64,000 nt of DNA from Acidobacteriota bacterium (lineage in GTDB: Bacteria > Acidobacteriota > Terriglobia > 2-12-FULL-54-10), in the NCBI GenBank assembly GCA_016191085.1, contig JACPPJ010000015.1, positions 1 to 64,000 of the forward strand, given 5' to 3'. A program made the translations under genes and the position numbers. This document shows positions 18,544 through 27,319 of the stretch, piece by piece. Every line of letters begins with the position of its first letter. Position 1 is the stretch's first letter. The notes under the pieces were generated by a model. The model did no database searches and was not told the origin of the DNA. It was given only the letters and a program-made list of their open reading frames with translations.

Positions 18544-19521
18544 CTATTTCGGCGCCGCTTCCTGCGGCACGGTTTGCAGCTCTGCGACGATTTCTTGCGC
18601 GATCTTGCGGGCCTCATCAAGGGAGCCGGGCGCGAGCGAAACTGCGCCCACCCGGGGGTGGCCTCCGCCGCCGTAGCGTTCGCAGATAGTTGCCAGATTG
18701 TGGAAGGCGGCAGGCTTCTTCCAGGGATTTGAGCCCACCGAAATTTTCGTGCGGAAACTTGAGGGGCACACACTCACGCTGTAAAGACAATCGGGAAACA
18801 GGTAATACGGAGCAAACTTGTTGTAGACCTCCACGTTCGGCGCCACCAAATCGAAGAAGACCACGCCGTTTTCGCAGCGGCCATGCTGCCGGATGTAATC
18901 CACCGAGCGGAGGTGCTGTTCGTATAAGACCTGGAAGCGGCTGGCAATCTGCGGCTCGGCGGCCAGTTCGGCCAGGGGCCGCTCGGCCATTTGCGAGATG
19001 AGCCAGCGCGTCAGGTTGCCGCCCATATCGGCTTCGATCACCATCGTGAGGCGCAGGGCCGGGTCTTGCATCATGACGGCCGTTTCGGCATTCGGGAACA
19101 ATGCCCCATCCACCACGTCAGCCCAGTGAACCAGATCGTCAAGTTGACTGGTGTCGAACCCGAACCGCTCTTTGCTGACGGTCGCGATCAGCTTTGTGCA
19201 TGACTTGAATGTGGGATCGTAAAATTTTTTACCGCTGCGGTCCTGCCGGAAGTGGACCCCGTCTTCTGGCGTGAGGAATGCACTTTGATGATGATCGAAC
19301 CACCATGTCAAGCGCGGCGAGCGGCAGTATTTAAAATCAACGATGGCGTTTTCTTCGCCGTCGAACAGGTTTTCATCGAATAGCTGTGATGCGCGATGCG
19401 CCAGGCCCGTATAAACGAATTCGGTCTCGGACCTCATGCAGCCGCGGTAAAAACGAGTGAACACGGATGCAGAAGCAGCTCCGTCAAAGCATCGGTCGTG
19501 AAAGAACAGACGCAGCCTCAT
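18544..19521 (-). CDS. DHH/DHHA1 family phosphoesterase
   Basis: 325 residues from the ATG at 19521; a TTG at 19578 is a weaker alternative. The DHH motifs are in order: HDRCFDGAASAS (residues 8-19), DFKYC, FDHHQSAF (the name-giving DHH), HWADVVDGA, and the C-terminal DHHA1 signature GGGGHPRVGAVSL. Members hydrolyse phosphodiesters of nanoRNA, cyclic dinucleotides or related substrates with Mn2+; the substrate here cannot be told. There is no CBS or exonuclease fusion and no membrane segment, so it is cytoplasmic. It is followed closely by the MerT-like gene. Confidence 0.8.
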   Translation of the reverse strand: MRLRLFFHDRCFDGAASASVFTRFYRGCMRSETEFVYTGLAHRASQLFDENLFDGEENAIVDFKYCRSPRLTWWFDHHQSAFLTPEDGVHFRQDRSGKKFYDPTFKSCTKLIATVSKERFGFDTSQLDDLVHWADVVDGALFPNAETAVMMQDPALRLTMVIEADMGGNLTRWLISQMAERPLAELAAEPQIASRFQVLYEQHLRSVDYIRQHGRCENGVVFFDLVAPNVEVYNKFAPYYLFPDCLYSVSVCPSSFRTKISVGSNPWKKPAAFHNLATICERYGGGGHPRVGAVSLAPGSLDEARKIAQEIVAELQTVPQEAAPK

Positions 19522-19734
19522 AAATTGCTTGTGATTCCCTTTCCCAATAGAGGCGGATGACGCTCCCCAGTACTGCAAACGGATACCAATACTCGATTAT
19601 GGCAAGTTTTTCAAGTCTGAAATGAAAAATCCCGCCTGCGAGCTAACCTAGTCGATTTGTCACGCGGGTTCGGCATGTCGCAACGAGCGCAATACCGGCT
19701 GTTCTCTTCATCGATTGTCCGTATCACCACATCA

Positions 19735-20388
19735 CTACATCACCGCCTGACCTTTCTGCGCCGACGCTTGCTTATCTATTAACACGCCGATTCCGCGCGT
19801 GCCATCTCCGCCGGGCGGTTCCACCCGCATGACCGTGGCAGGCTGTTCGATATTCGCCGTAGGGTTCTGGGAAGAATAGTTCAGAATAAGATATGCTAGC
19901 AGTCCTTTCTCATACGGCAGACGGCTGCGGAAGTAGACGCCGTGGCGGCTGACATTCAGCGTCGTATTTTGTTCCTCGAAATAAGCTCCTCTGGAGTTGA
20001 CACGCACGCGGATCGGCAGGCGCAGGGGCACACGATCATGTCCCCGCTGAAAGCTCTGCCGGCGATCCGCACCGGTGCGCCGGTCCGCCAGAACGATTCC
20101 GGCGGCGGCCTTGCGATACATGTCCCTATCCGGCGGAGCCTGCACCCCGGCGCGCTCGCCTCGCAGAATTCTGTCGACAGCTTCGGGATGAATCGCCTCA
20201 GTAGGCGCTCTCCGCTCTGTCCCGCCACGCCGGCCGTAATCCGACGTTTTCCAGTAAGTCTCGTGTCTGCATCCCTCGCAGGCTAAGAGAACGGCGCCCG
20301 AGGTTGCCAGTTCATTCGCTTTCGAGAACTCCAGTTGCCGCCACTTGCGACTACCACAGACTACACATTCCAGCATCGCGTCCGACAT
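19735..20388 (-). CDS. PilZ-domain protein with N-terminal zinc ribbon
   Basis: 217 residues from the ATG at 20388, preceded by a perfect AAGGAGG; an upstream in-frame ATG at 20409 lacks one. The N terminus has two Cys pairs (CVVC and CEGC, residues 9-40) that look like a zinc ribbon. A PilZ-like domain fills the C-terminal half: DRVPLRLPIRVR corresponds to the RxxxR c-di-GMP-binding start, and NVSRHGVYF to the (D/N)xSxxG motif. c-di-GMP binding is therefore plausible. It lies downstream of a surface-polysaccharide gene group and could link that group to c-di-GMP control. Confidence 0.75.
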   Translation of the reverse strand: MSDAMLECVVCGSRKWRQLEFSKANELATSGAVLLACEGCRHETYWKTSDYGRRGGTERRAPTEAIHPEAVDRILRGERAGVQAPPDRDMYRKAAAGIVLADRRTGADRRQSFQRGHDRVPLRLPIRVRVNSRGAYFEEQNTTLNVSRHGVYFRSRLPYEKGLLAYLILNYSSQNPTANIEQPATVMRVEPPGGDGTRGIGVLIDKQASAQKGQAVM

Positions 20389-20425
20389 TGCAACCTCCTT
20401 CCGATTCAACCACCCGGTTCGCCTC

Positions 20426-21466
20426 TCAGGGCCTGTTTATTTTTACAGCATTCGCCTGCTCAGGCAATGGGTTCGAAAACCGCGAACTCAGGTACAGAAA
20501 CGCGCCGCTTGAATTGATCAGCACATATGACACTGCATACAGCGTGTAAAGATTAGCCCCCTGCCCAGACCCTGCCATGTGAAACAGCGTGAGGAAAGCG
20601 ACTTGTCCTACGCCTAATCCTGCCGGGGTAATCGGAATAGCTGTTACCATCAACCCCACAGGTACCAGCATGAAATAGAGGCTCAATGGAATCTCAACCC
20701 TCAGAGCGAATCCGAAAAGAATGAAGCTCAACAGTCCTGCCCCTTGGGTCAAGAACGACACCCCGATAATGTTTGCGATTAAGTTTAAGTTTCTGACGTA
20801 ACTATGTGCAATTACAAATAACTGTTCAATTGCTCGGCCAGCTCCAAATATACCCGCCGCGCGCACCAGCCAGCGCGGAGCGCGGTCTGTCCACCAAGCC
20901 AGCAGAAACAGAATCAGCATCCCTGAGACACCCGCCCCCGCCAGCAATCCGATCGATAGATCCAGGCCGGACGGCAACGGATACCAGATGGCCCCAAGCA
21001 GTCCTAACAGAGACATGACAAACAGTGGAAACAGCCCGGCGGCACGATCGAATACAATGCTGGCGACGACGGTAGGCGGAGCAGTATTCGGGCTGCACGA
21101 ATTGCCCTTCTCCGAAGCAGCGTCAGTTTCACCCTGGCCGGTCGTGCGGCGGAAAACGTAAAAGCCGCGCAGAATGTCTCCGCTGATATAGCCGGGCATC
21201 GCCATACTGAAGAACTTCGAAACCATGACGAAAGAAAACACGTCGCGGCCGGGCAAGCGCAGGCCGCCACAGCGCAACAGGCTTTGCCAGCGCCAGAATT
21301 GTCCTACAGGAGTGAGGGCGAGAAGGAGGAAAGCAGGAACCGTGTATTGCCACTCCGCCATGGAAGCCCGCAGCGGTTCCCACGCGATGTCACCGCGCAG
21401 CACCAGGTATATGACCACAGCCGCGGCCAGCCCGAACTTCACAAGCTGGAAAACGATTTTTTTCAC
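20426..21466 (-). CDS. Flippase-like integral membrane protein (UPF0104 / LPG synthase TM family)
   Basis: About 346 residues from the GTG at 21466; a TTG at 21553 would add 29 polar residues, and neither has a strong ribosome binding site. Eight or so membrane helices. Family motifs: VSKFFSMAMPGYISGDILRG near residues 80-100, SIVFDRAAGLF, and PITPAGLGVGQVAF toward the C terminus. Proteins of this family resemble the membrane half of lysylphosphatidylglycerol synthase and often accompany glycosyltransferases; lipid or glycan translocation is suspected. It is the downstream member of the polysaccharide group. Confidence 0.8.
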   Translation of the reverse strand: MKKIVFQLVKFGLAAAVVIYLVLRGDIAWEPLRASMAEWQYTVPAFLLLALTPVGQFWRWQSLLRCGGLRLPGRDVFSFVMVSKFFSMAMPGYISGDILRGFYVFRRTTGQGETDAASEKGNSCSPNTAPPTVVASIVFDRAAGLFPLFVMSLLGLLGAIWYPLPSGLDLSIGLLAGAGVSGMLILFLLAWWTDRAPRWLVRAAGIFGAGRAIEQLFVIAHSYVRNLNLIANIIGVSFLTQGAGLLSFILFGFALRVEIPLSLYFMLVPVGLMVTAIPITPAGLGVGQVAFLTLFHMAGSGQGANLYTLYAVSYVLINSSGAFLYLSSRFSNPLPEQANAVKINRP

Positions 21467-21679
21467 GGACGATACTCGGGGGAAACTTGGTTCCGCATTG
21501 TTCTGATCAGCGGAGTGCTGCTCGATACGAGCGTCCAGTGTAATGCAAAGCAACGGAGAATGAGAAGGGCGGCAACTGCGGCAATATTCGATTCATTACA
21601 CCGTGGGGTCTATTCAGAATATTAAAGCTTCGACGCCGTTCTACGGCATTGCGGAAAGTAAGTCCCCGAGAACTGCTCG

Positions 21680-21907
21680 CTAGGGATCGACGTGAGTGGA
21701 GCGTTGTGATTCCAAAACCCGCCGATGAACACCCCTGCACGGAACGCGGTCGTCCGATTGAATAACATAGATGCGGTCTTCGGTGGGCGAGCCGCACCAG
21801 CAACACATCTCCGACCTGACCACTCCAGTGGAACGGCTGGGATTATCCGGCCTGAGCAGCCGCATTCTCCAGCAAGGCATGCAGATTGCGTGTCGAAACG
21901 CGCTCAT
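21680..21907 (-). CDS. Small Cys-rich protein with CCWCG motif
   Basis: 75 residues from the ATG at 21907, which follows TAAGGAGC at good spacing. The sequence carries CMPCW, then MCCWCG followed by EDRIYVIQSDDRVPCRG. The CCWCG...IYV...VPC pattern looks like a small metal-binding protein, and I have an impression of similar short proteins elsewhere, but I cannot name the family. It lies between the flippase-like gene and the broken glycosyltransferase, same strand, with 43 nt to the latter. Confidence 0.45.
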   Translation of the reverse strand: MSAFRHAICMPCWRMRLLRPDNPSRSTGVVRSEMCCWCGSPTEDRIYVIQSDDRVPCRGVHRRVLESQRSTHVDP

Positions 21908-21950
21908 TGGCGGCTCCTTAGCTGACTGTTGCCTTACGCCGGTCACCGTG

Positions 21951-22245
21951 TTAACGACCGCGAGCTTCATAAGAGGCGACCGCATATTCCACAGCAGGTA
22001 ATAAATCGTGCTCGGTGTAAGGAGGGACTAGCAGGTCAATCGCGCCGCCCACCAGTACTTCGAACCACTGCGGTTCTCCGCCGGTCCGTGATAAGACGAC
22101 CATCGGTAAATCTGGATACTGCTCCCGCATTCTTTGCAGTGTGCGTTCCACAGAGTTCGATAGAACGCCCGCGCGCATAGCACGGCATCGCAATCGTGGA
22201 GCGGTTTGCTGAAGCGCCGCGCTGCCTTGAAGTTTTCCGTCGAGC
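21951..22245 (-). pseudogene. Receiver-like domain remnant fused out of frame to the glycosyltransferase 3' end
   Basis: Past the natural end of the glycosyltransferase (about residue QLEQLLDGK) the sequence looks like a response-regulator receiver domain. One frame gives TENFKAARRF then LHDCDAVLCARAF, and after a frame change the main frame gives DLPMVVLSRTGGEPQWFEVL, then GGAIDLLVPPYTEHDLLPAV. It appears to be a separate receiver gene, now frameshifted and overlapping. Confidence 0.5.
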
Positions 22246-23300
22246 AACTGTTCCAATTGCGCCGCCCGATGCGCGTATGTGTGCTGCGTCAGGACTCTCC
22301 GCCGCGCGTTGCCGCCCAGTTGCGCGGCACGTTCTACCGTCAACCACTCAAGGTGAGCGGCCACGTCTGCTCCGCTGTTGGCCAAAAGGACCTCAGCGCC
22401 GGGCTCCAGAAACAGCTCGATGCCCTCCCACGCATCGGTGATGATGCAGGCCCCAGTGCCGGTGGCCTCGAACACACGCGTGGGAGGCGAGAAGCCATAC
22501 CGCGCCATGCTGTCGCGGGTAATGTTCAAGACAGCCCGGGGCGTGGAGTTGAAAGCGTTGTGCTCAGCGATATAGATGTGACCCAGATTCACTACATTCT
22601 CCGGCATCGGCTTGCCGTCCCAGCCACTCCCGCCCAAGATGAATTTCCTCGACGGCAACATCGCCGCAGCACGCAGGAAGAACTCCTCGACGCGGGCCTC
22701 ACGGTCGGGCAAGCGATTGCCGAGAAAATTCAGGTCCCCCGGAATCGCGAGTCGGCCGGGACGGGATAGTGTGTGGATCGAGAGCGTTGTAGATGGGGTG
22801 GCACTCTCGCGCTCCGAGTTGCGTGTACCCTCGCACTACTGGCGGTCCGCCGCCGTAGGTGAAGATCATGTCGTACTGAGGTATGAGAGAACGAAATGGA
22901 TCGCTGGGGTTGCTGTGGACGCGATCCAGCGTCGCAGGAGCATCCACATCCCAGAAGACGCACAAAGCGCGGGGATGCTTCACTTCGAGCACCGCTGCCT
23001 CCAGCAGTTCATCGAAGACACCCACGCCGCTGCATTTCACAACCAGATCGGCATCGCGCGCCTGCCGCAGAGCCTGAGTGACGCCCGCCTCGGTGCCGGG
23101 ATAAACCACGACGCGAGCGTAATCCGGATCAGGGCCGTCGCGGTGCTTCTGACGGTCATACGCATCCGGCTCATAGAACGTAATTGCGTGTCCTCGCTCG
23201 GCGAGCGCGCGGATGATGCCGCGGTAGTAAGTGCCGCTCCATTCCAATAAGCCGAAGCGAGGCTGGATCCGAAGAACGCCATTTCCATTCCCGACGGCAT
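21951..23300 (-). pseudogene. CgeB-family glycosyltransferase interrupted by frameshifts
   Basis: The N-terminal half is read in one frame (about 23300-22760; FGLLEWSGTYYRGIIRALAE, then VVKCSGVGVFDELLE) and the C-terminal half in another (22730 down; DLNFLGNRLPDREARVEEFF, then PPTRVFEATGTGACIITDAW). Between them, near 22700-22765, two apparent single-base deletions lie within 40 nt, one in a CACACAC tract and one in a run of five G. Correcting both restores the family pattern ALDP..HYPVPADSRF..DLNFLGN. The start is also out of frame with the TAATG overlap to the upstream gene at 23300. This is either a pseudogene or a sequence error. An intact protein would transfer sugars in surface-glycan synthesis. 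Confidence 0.75.
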
Positions 23301-24439
23301 TACGCGGCCTCTCCCCGGACAGCAGCCGCCAGCCGTGCAGCCGAGCGTCTGTCGCCATCCAGTTGTTTCACAATTCGGAGCAATTCATCGACCCGGTGAG
23401 CACAGGTGTGGCGAGCGAGAACGGTTCGTAAGCCGTGTGCGGCGAGCTCGCGCGCCCATTCCGCGTCGCGCAGCAGCGATCGAATGTGGCGAGTCATCTG
23501 CTCGCCCGTGTGAGCAACGAGAAAATCTTTGCCGGGCGTAAACAGTCCCTCGATGTCTTCCCACGGCGCAGAAACCAGCGGTATGCCGCAGGCCAGAGCC
23601 TCAAATACCCTTATGGTTGGAATGCCCGGTAATGTCGCAGCGTAGTGGCGTCGAGGGATATGTACGGTAACAGAAAATTGCGCGAAGACTTCCGGCACAC
23701 GATAGTTCGGAAGCCAACCGACATACTCGATCGCGGCATCACTTAAAGACCGAATCGCTTCGGCCGGATAGCGTACGCCATAGAGACGAGCTTTGAGCCG
23801 CAACTGCTTGACGGGTTCGAACAGGAATTCACGCAACTCCGCGCTTCGTTCCTCGTCTCCCCAGTTGCCGATCCACACCAGATCGCCTTCCACAGCGTGA
23901 ACGCTGTGCGGGCGGAATACGCGCGTGTCCGCAGCTTCGTGCCAGGTCCAGGCGTTCTGCGCCCAGCCCTCGCCGAGATAAATGTCGCGGATGACGTTAC
24001 CGTACGCCAGCACACCGTCGTAGTCGCTGAGGTCAAATCTGGCGATTGCCTTACGATCCGTAACGGCGCGGTGGTGCGTGTCGTGGAAGAGCAACCTGTA
24101 ACGCGATCGGGCGCGGTGCTCGCCCAATCTTTTTACCAACTCAGGGTCGTTCCATTCATGCACCAGCACCAGGTCCGCGCCCTCGAGTTCCGCATCCTCG
24201 TTGAACGACGAAAGGTCATACTGAACGCTTTGTAATCCCGGATAGGCTTCCCGGAACAAGGCCAGAGCCTGCTCACCGCCTTCCGACAGCAGATTCTGCA
24301 GGCTCCAGCCGAGCTTTGGCTCATACACGCGGACATCGTAGCCGCGCGACAGCAACTCGGTCACGATTCCGCGCAGGAAGTGGGCGTGTCCATTATTCCA
24401 ATCCGAAATGAGCGAGTGGTAGAACATGCGTATGCGCAT
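23300..24439 (-). CDS. CgeB-family glycosyltransferase
   Basis: 379 residues from the ATG at 24439, preceded by AGGAAG; an in-frame start 33 nt upstream looks weaker. The N-terminal GT-B half begins MRIRMFYHSLISDWNNGHAH. The C-terminal nucleotide-sugar half contains LPGIPTIRVFEALACGIPLV and SAPWEDIEGLFTPGKDF, typical of the CgeB/Glyco_trans_1_2 family. Likely a cytoplasmic enzyme of surface-polysaccharide or glycoprotein assembly; donor and acceptor are unknown. Its stop shares TAATG with the frameshifted paralogue that follows, so the pair was once translationally coupled. The two are related in fold but clearly diverged. Confidence 0.82.
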   Translation of the reverse strand: MRIRMFYHSLISDWNNGHAHFLRGIVTELLSRGYDVRVYEPKLGWSLQNLLSEGGEQALALFREAYPGLQSVQYDLSSFNEDAELEGADLVLVHEWNDPELVKRLGEHRARSRYRLLFHDTHHRAVTDRKAIARFDLSDYDGVLAYGNVIRDIYLGEGWAQNAWTWHEAADTRVFRPHSVHAVEGDLVWIGNWGDEERSAELREFLFEPVKQLRLKARLYGVRYPAEAIRSLSDAAIEYVGWLPNYRVPEVFAQFSVTVHIPRRHYAATLPGIPTIRVFEALACGIPLVSAPWEDIEGLFTPGKDFLVAHTGEQMTRHIRSLLRDAEWARELAAHGLRTVLARHTCAHRVDELLRIVKQLDGDRRSAARLAAAVRGEAA

Positions 24440-24541
24440 TAGCAACTTCCTCGTGTGAAGGTTCCGCAGCAACGCCCATATGCGGACCGGGATAGCGACC
24501 GTTACCGCGATGTTGCAGGAGTGGAACCGCCCACCTGAAAT

Positions 24542-25741
24542 TCACCTGCTCGGCAAGACGCAGGTGCTCCTGCAACGTTGGGAGCGTTTTAGAAGCGAAA
24601 GACCGCAGCGTACGGCAGCCAGGTTCAGGTCGAGATTGGCGACGTTCGGGACCGCTACCGGTTGCGCCGCTGCGTACAGAGAGCGGCACAGGTGTTTCAC
24701 CTCGCAGCCCAGGTAGCCGTTACGTCCAGCCTGATTGATCCCACCCACGAAAGACTTCGCCATTAATTCTGGTGGAACATTGAATCTGCTCGAGGGACTG
24801 CGCGCTCTCAAGGATCCTCCGCCCTGTGCCCAAAGCCGGAACAGGAGTTTCGATGTACCGTCGGAGCGCTTCAGACCAAAGTGATAATGGCGTTCATCCA
24901 CATGAAAACCGCCTTGAGCGGGCAGATCCGGGTCGAGATCACGCGCGGCATACCAATACATGCGATCGACGGAAGCTTCAGTGGCTTTCACGAAGGCGCG
25001 GAGTTGCTGGTGCTCATCGTGCCGCCACGTCGAAAATCCTGTTTTGGTAATCCATATTTCCGCTTCCGAGCCGTACTCTTCGAGCACGGAGCGGACATCG
25101 GAAACCTTGCGATGCCAGTCTTCCCAATCAAATTCCCACGCACCCGGGAAGCCGTGGATGCCCACTGCGTCAAACGATCGAGCACCGATGCGATCGAACA
25201 TCAGCTTCAGCCACGCCAGGTCGGTTGGACACATTCCGGCGAGCACGGTTTTCTTGCCGAGCTCATGAGCGGTATTGGCCGCTGCGCCGATCATCTCGGC
25301 AAAAATGTGCCAGTCCGGATCGAGCCTCCAGTCCCAGTCGTATAAGTTATTGGGTTCGTTCCACAGTTCAACGTGATCAAGATAATTTCCGAATCGGGTG
25401 ATGACAGTGCGGACGAATTCAGAATACGTCTTGTAATCGCGCGGCGGCGCAGAGCTTTTGGGAAGCAGCGCCAAATTTTCCGGAGTGCCGACGAAGCAAG
25501 GGGGTATTCGAACCTCGCGCACTAAACGCTCGAACAGCCACTCGTACCATTGATCGTGCGCGCCGTTGGCGAAATCCGACCAGGAGATTCCGGTTCGCAG
25601 CTCCCGGATCGAGAGCGCCTTCATGTCGGCGAGAACGTTCTCAACCAACTCACGGTCATTTGGCCTAAACCACTCATTGATACCGATGGACGGAATAGCT
25701 CGAACGGACTCGGGGCCGGGATCTTTTCGTTTCATCGCCAC
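24542..25741 (-). CDS. Glycoside hydrolase-like TIM-barrel protein (GH39/cellulase-like), putative nucleophile replaced by Lys
   Basis: 399 residues from the GTG at 25741, which follows GAAGGAG. The acid/base motif HVELWNEPNN (Glu in WNEPN, near residue 128) is present. At the strand-7 position where relatives read WITE.G.ST, this protein reads WITKTGFSTW: a Lys (codon AAA) replaces the expected nucleophile Glu. No signal peptide is visible, so it is probably cytoplasmic. The last 60 residues are poorly conserved in character. It lies between an epimerase and a glycosyltransferase on the same strand, so a role in glycan synthesis, possibly binding or transfer rather than hydrolysis, is possible. 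The family name is uncertain. Confidence 0.7.
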   Translation of the reverse strand: MAMKRKDPGPESVRAIPSIGINEWFRPNDRELVENVLADMKALSIRELRTGISWSDFANGAHDQWYEWLFERLVREVRIPPCFVGTPENLALLPKSSAPPRDYKTYSEFVRTVITRFGNYLDHVELWNEPNNLYDWDWRLDPDWHIFAEMIGAAANTAHELGKKTVLAGMCPTDLAWLKLMFDRIGARSFDAVGIHGFPGAWEFDWEDWHRKVSDVRSVLEEYGSEAEIWITKTGFSTWRHDEHQQLRAFVKATEASVDRMYWYAARDLDPDLPAQGGFHVDERHYHFGLKRSDGTSKLLFRLWAQGGGSLRARSPSSRFNVPPELMAKSFVGGINQAGRNGYLGCEVKHLCRSLYAAAQPVAVPNVANLDLNLAAVRCGLSLLKRSQRCRSTCVLPSR

Positions 25742-25783
25742 GCGCTGCTCCTTCGAACCTTGGCGCTGCGTTATATTGAGCCC

Positions 25784-26899
25784 TTACATCGTCAGCCCTC
25801 TGACCGCCAGTTCCTGGCCCGCCTCGGCAACTCGGTCGGTTGCGGCCTGCCCATCGAGCCATTCCGCCAAATCCGCCAAGCCCTGCTCCAACTCAATAGT
25901 GGGTTCAAACCCAAGCACCTTCCGAGCCAAGCCAATATCAGCGAAACAGTTACGAATGTCCCCCATCCTGTATTTCCGGCTGATCAACGGAAATATGTTG
26001 CGGTGTAAGATTTTGGCTTCCAAACTCGCGATTTCCAGGACGGTAAATGCTTTGCCGCTGCCGATATTGAAGGCGCGGCCGGCTGCCTCGGGCGTTTCGA
26101 GCGCCAGGCCGCACGCCTTAGCGATGTCGTAGACCGAAACAAAGTCACGTTTTTGCTGTCCGTCTTCATAAATGATCGGTGCATTCCCATTCAACAAGCG
26201 CGAAGCGAAGATGGCCAGCACGCCCGTGTACGGGTTCGATAACGCTTGGCGCGGGCCGTATACGTTGAAAAAACGCAGGGCAACAGTCGGGATGTTGTAA
26301 GCTTCACCGACCATCAAGCACATGCGTTCCTGTGTGTACTTGCCCAAGGCATAGACCGACTTAAGCGATGGACTCTTCCACTCCGGAGTCGGCAGTGGAA
26401 CGAGGGCTTCTCCCTCAGCACTGCGCGCCTCCCAATCGGCTTGTTTCAACTGTTCGAGAGTTCTCTCGACCTTTTCATATGTTTGCCCACTGGCATCGCG
26501 ATACAGACCTTCGCCATAAATGCTCATGCTGGATGCCACGACCAATCTTTCGACCGGCCGCTCGATCAGGCACTCGAGCAGTACCGCTGTGCCGATATCG
26601 TTAGCGCTGCAGTAATCAACGATTTTGTACATGCTCTGGCCGACGCCGACATTGGCGGCGAAATGAAACACAGCATCCACGCCGTGCAGCGCGCGGCGAA
26701 GCACACACGGATCACGCACGTCGCCGTTCCAGAATTCCACATCGCTGTTGAGATAATCGGGTTGCTTTCCCGTGGCGCCGTGCACCTGAGGCAGCAAAGT
26801 GTCGATGACCCGCACACCATACCCGGACGTGAGTAGTTCGTCCGCAACGTGAGAGCCGATGAACCCTGCACCGCCCGTGATGAGAACCTTCTTCTTCAA
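25784..26899 (-). CDS. NAD-dependent sugar-nucleotide epimerase/dehydratase (extended SDR)
   Basis: 371 residues from a TTG at 26899, chosen because GGAGG precedes it at 8 nt and the Rossmann motif then sits at the N terminus (KKKVLITGGAGFIGSH); longer in-frame starts add 44 unrelated residues. The active site has SSMSIYGEG and YALGKYTQE (YxxxK). FFNVYGPRQ and FNIGSG are typical of UDP-glucose 4-epimerase-like enzymes. The exact substrate cannot be read from motifs. It is the first gene of the minus-strand polysaccharide group and probably supplies a sugar donor for the downstream glycosyltransferases. Confidence 0.87.
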   Translation of the reverse strand: MKKKVLITGGAGFIGSHVADELLTSGYGVRVIDTLLPQVHGATGKQPDYLNSDVEFWNGDVRDPCVLRRALHGVDAVFHFAANVGVGQSMYKIVDYCSANDIGTAVLLECLIERPVERLVVASSMSIYGEGLYRDASGQTYEKVERTLEQLKQADWEARSAEGEALVPLPTPEWKSPSLKSVYALGKYTQERMCLMVGEAYNIPTVALRFFNVYGPRQALSNPYTGVLAIFASRLLNGNAPIIYEDGQQKRDFVSVYDIAKACGLALETPEAAGRAFNIGSGKAFTVLEIASLEAKILHRNIFPLISRKYRMGDIRNCFADIGLARKVLGFEPTIELEQGLADLAEWLDGQAATDRVAEAGQELAVRGLTM

Positions 26900-27319
26900 T
26901 TCTGATTCCTCCAAACCGAGCTTGGCCGTGAAGATCCGCCAATCGTTTACACGTTTGATTCGATGAGAAACGTAAGTACGAAAGAGGCATCTTTGTCCTG
27001 CTACATACGGGTGGGGACGCGCCGTTCCCACGCCGTGACCATCTGCACGACAGAGCTTGGCATGATTTACAACGCGATCTAATGCAGGTGATTGACTAAG
27101 TGGCTGAATCTCGTCGGATCTCGGCGGAAAAGTAGCATGACTGCTCTAATTTTGGGAATCGCAATGCAACCCACGGCTCACACAGCGGGCCCGCCTCCAT
27201 GGCTGAACCGGCCAGGCATTCAGGTGAGGTTTCCGTACTTAATCAAGGCTGGGAATAATGTGTGCCGTGCTATAGTATGCTCAGCCAAACCTGAAGTTTA
27301 TTGTAACGGAAAGAGCAGA
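26900..27319. promoter_or_regulatory. Divergent 420-nt spacer between epimerase and sigma factor genes
   Basis: No gene is convincing here. The start regions of both divergent transcripts must lie in it. A TATAGTAT string near 27270 could be a -10 element for the sigma factor gene; I see no good -35 partner. Confidence 0.3.
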
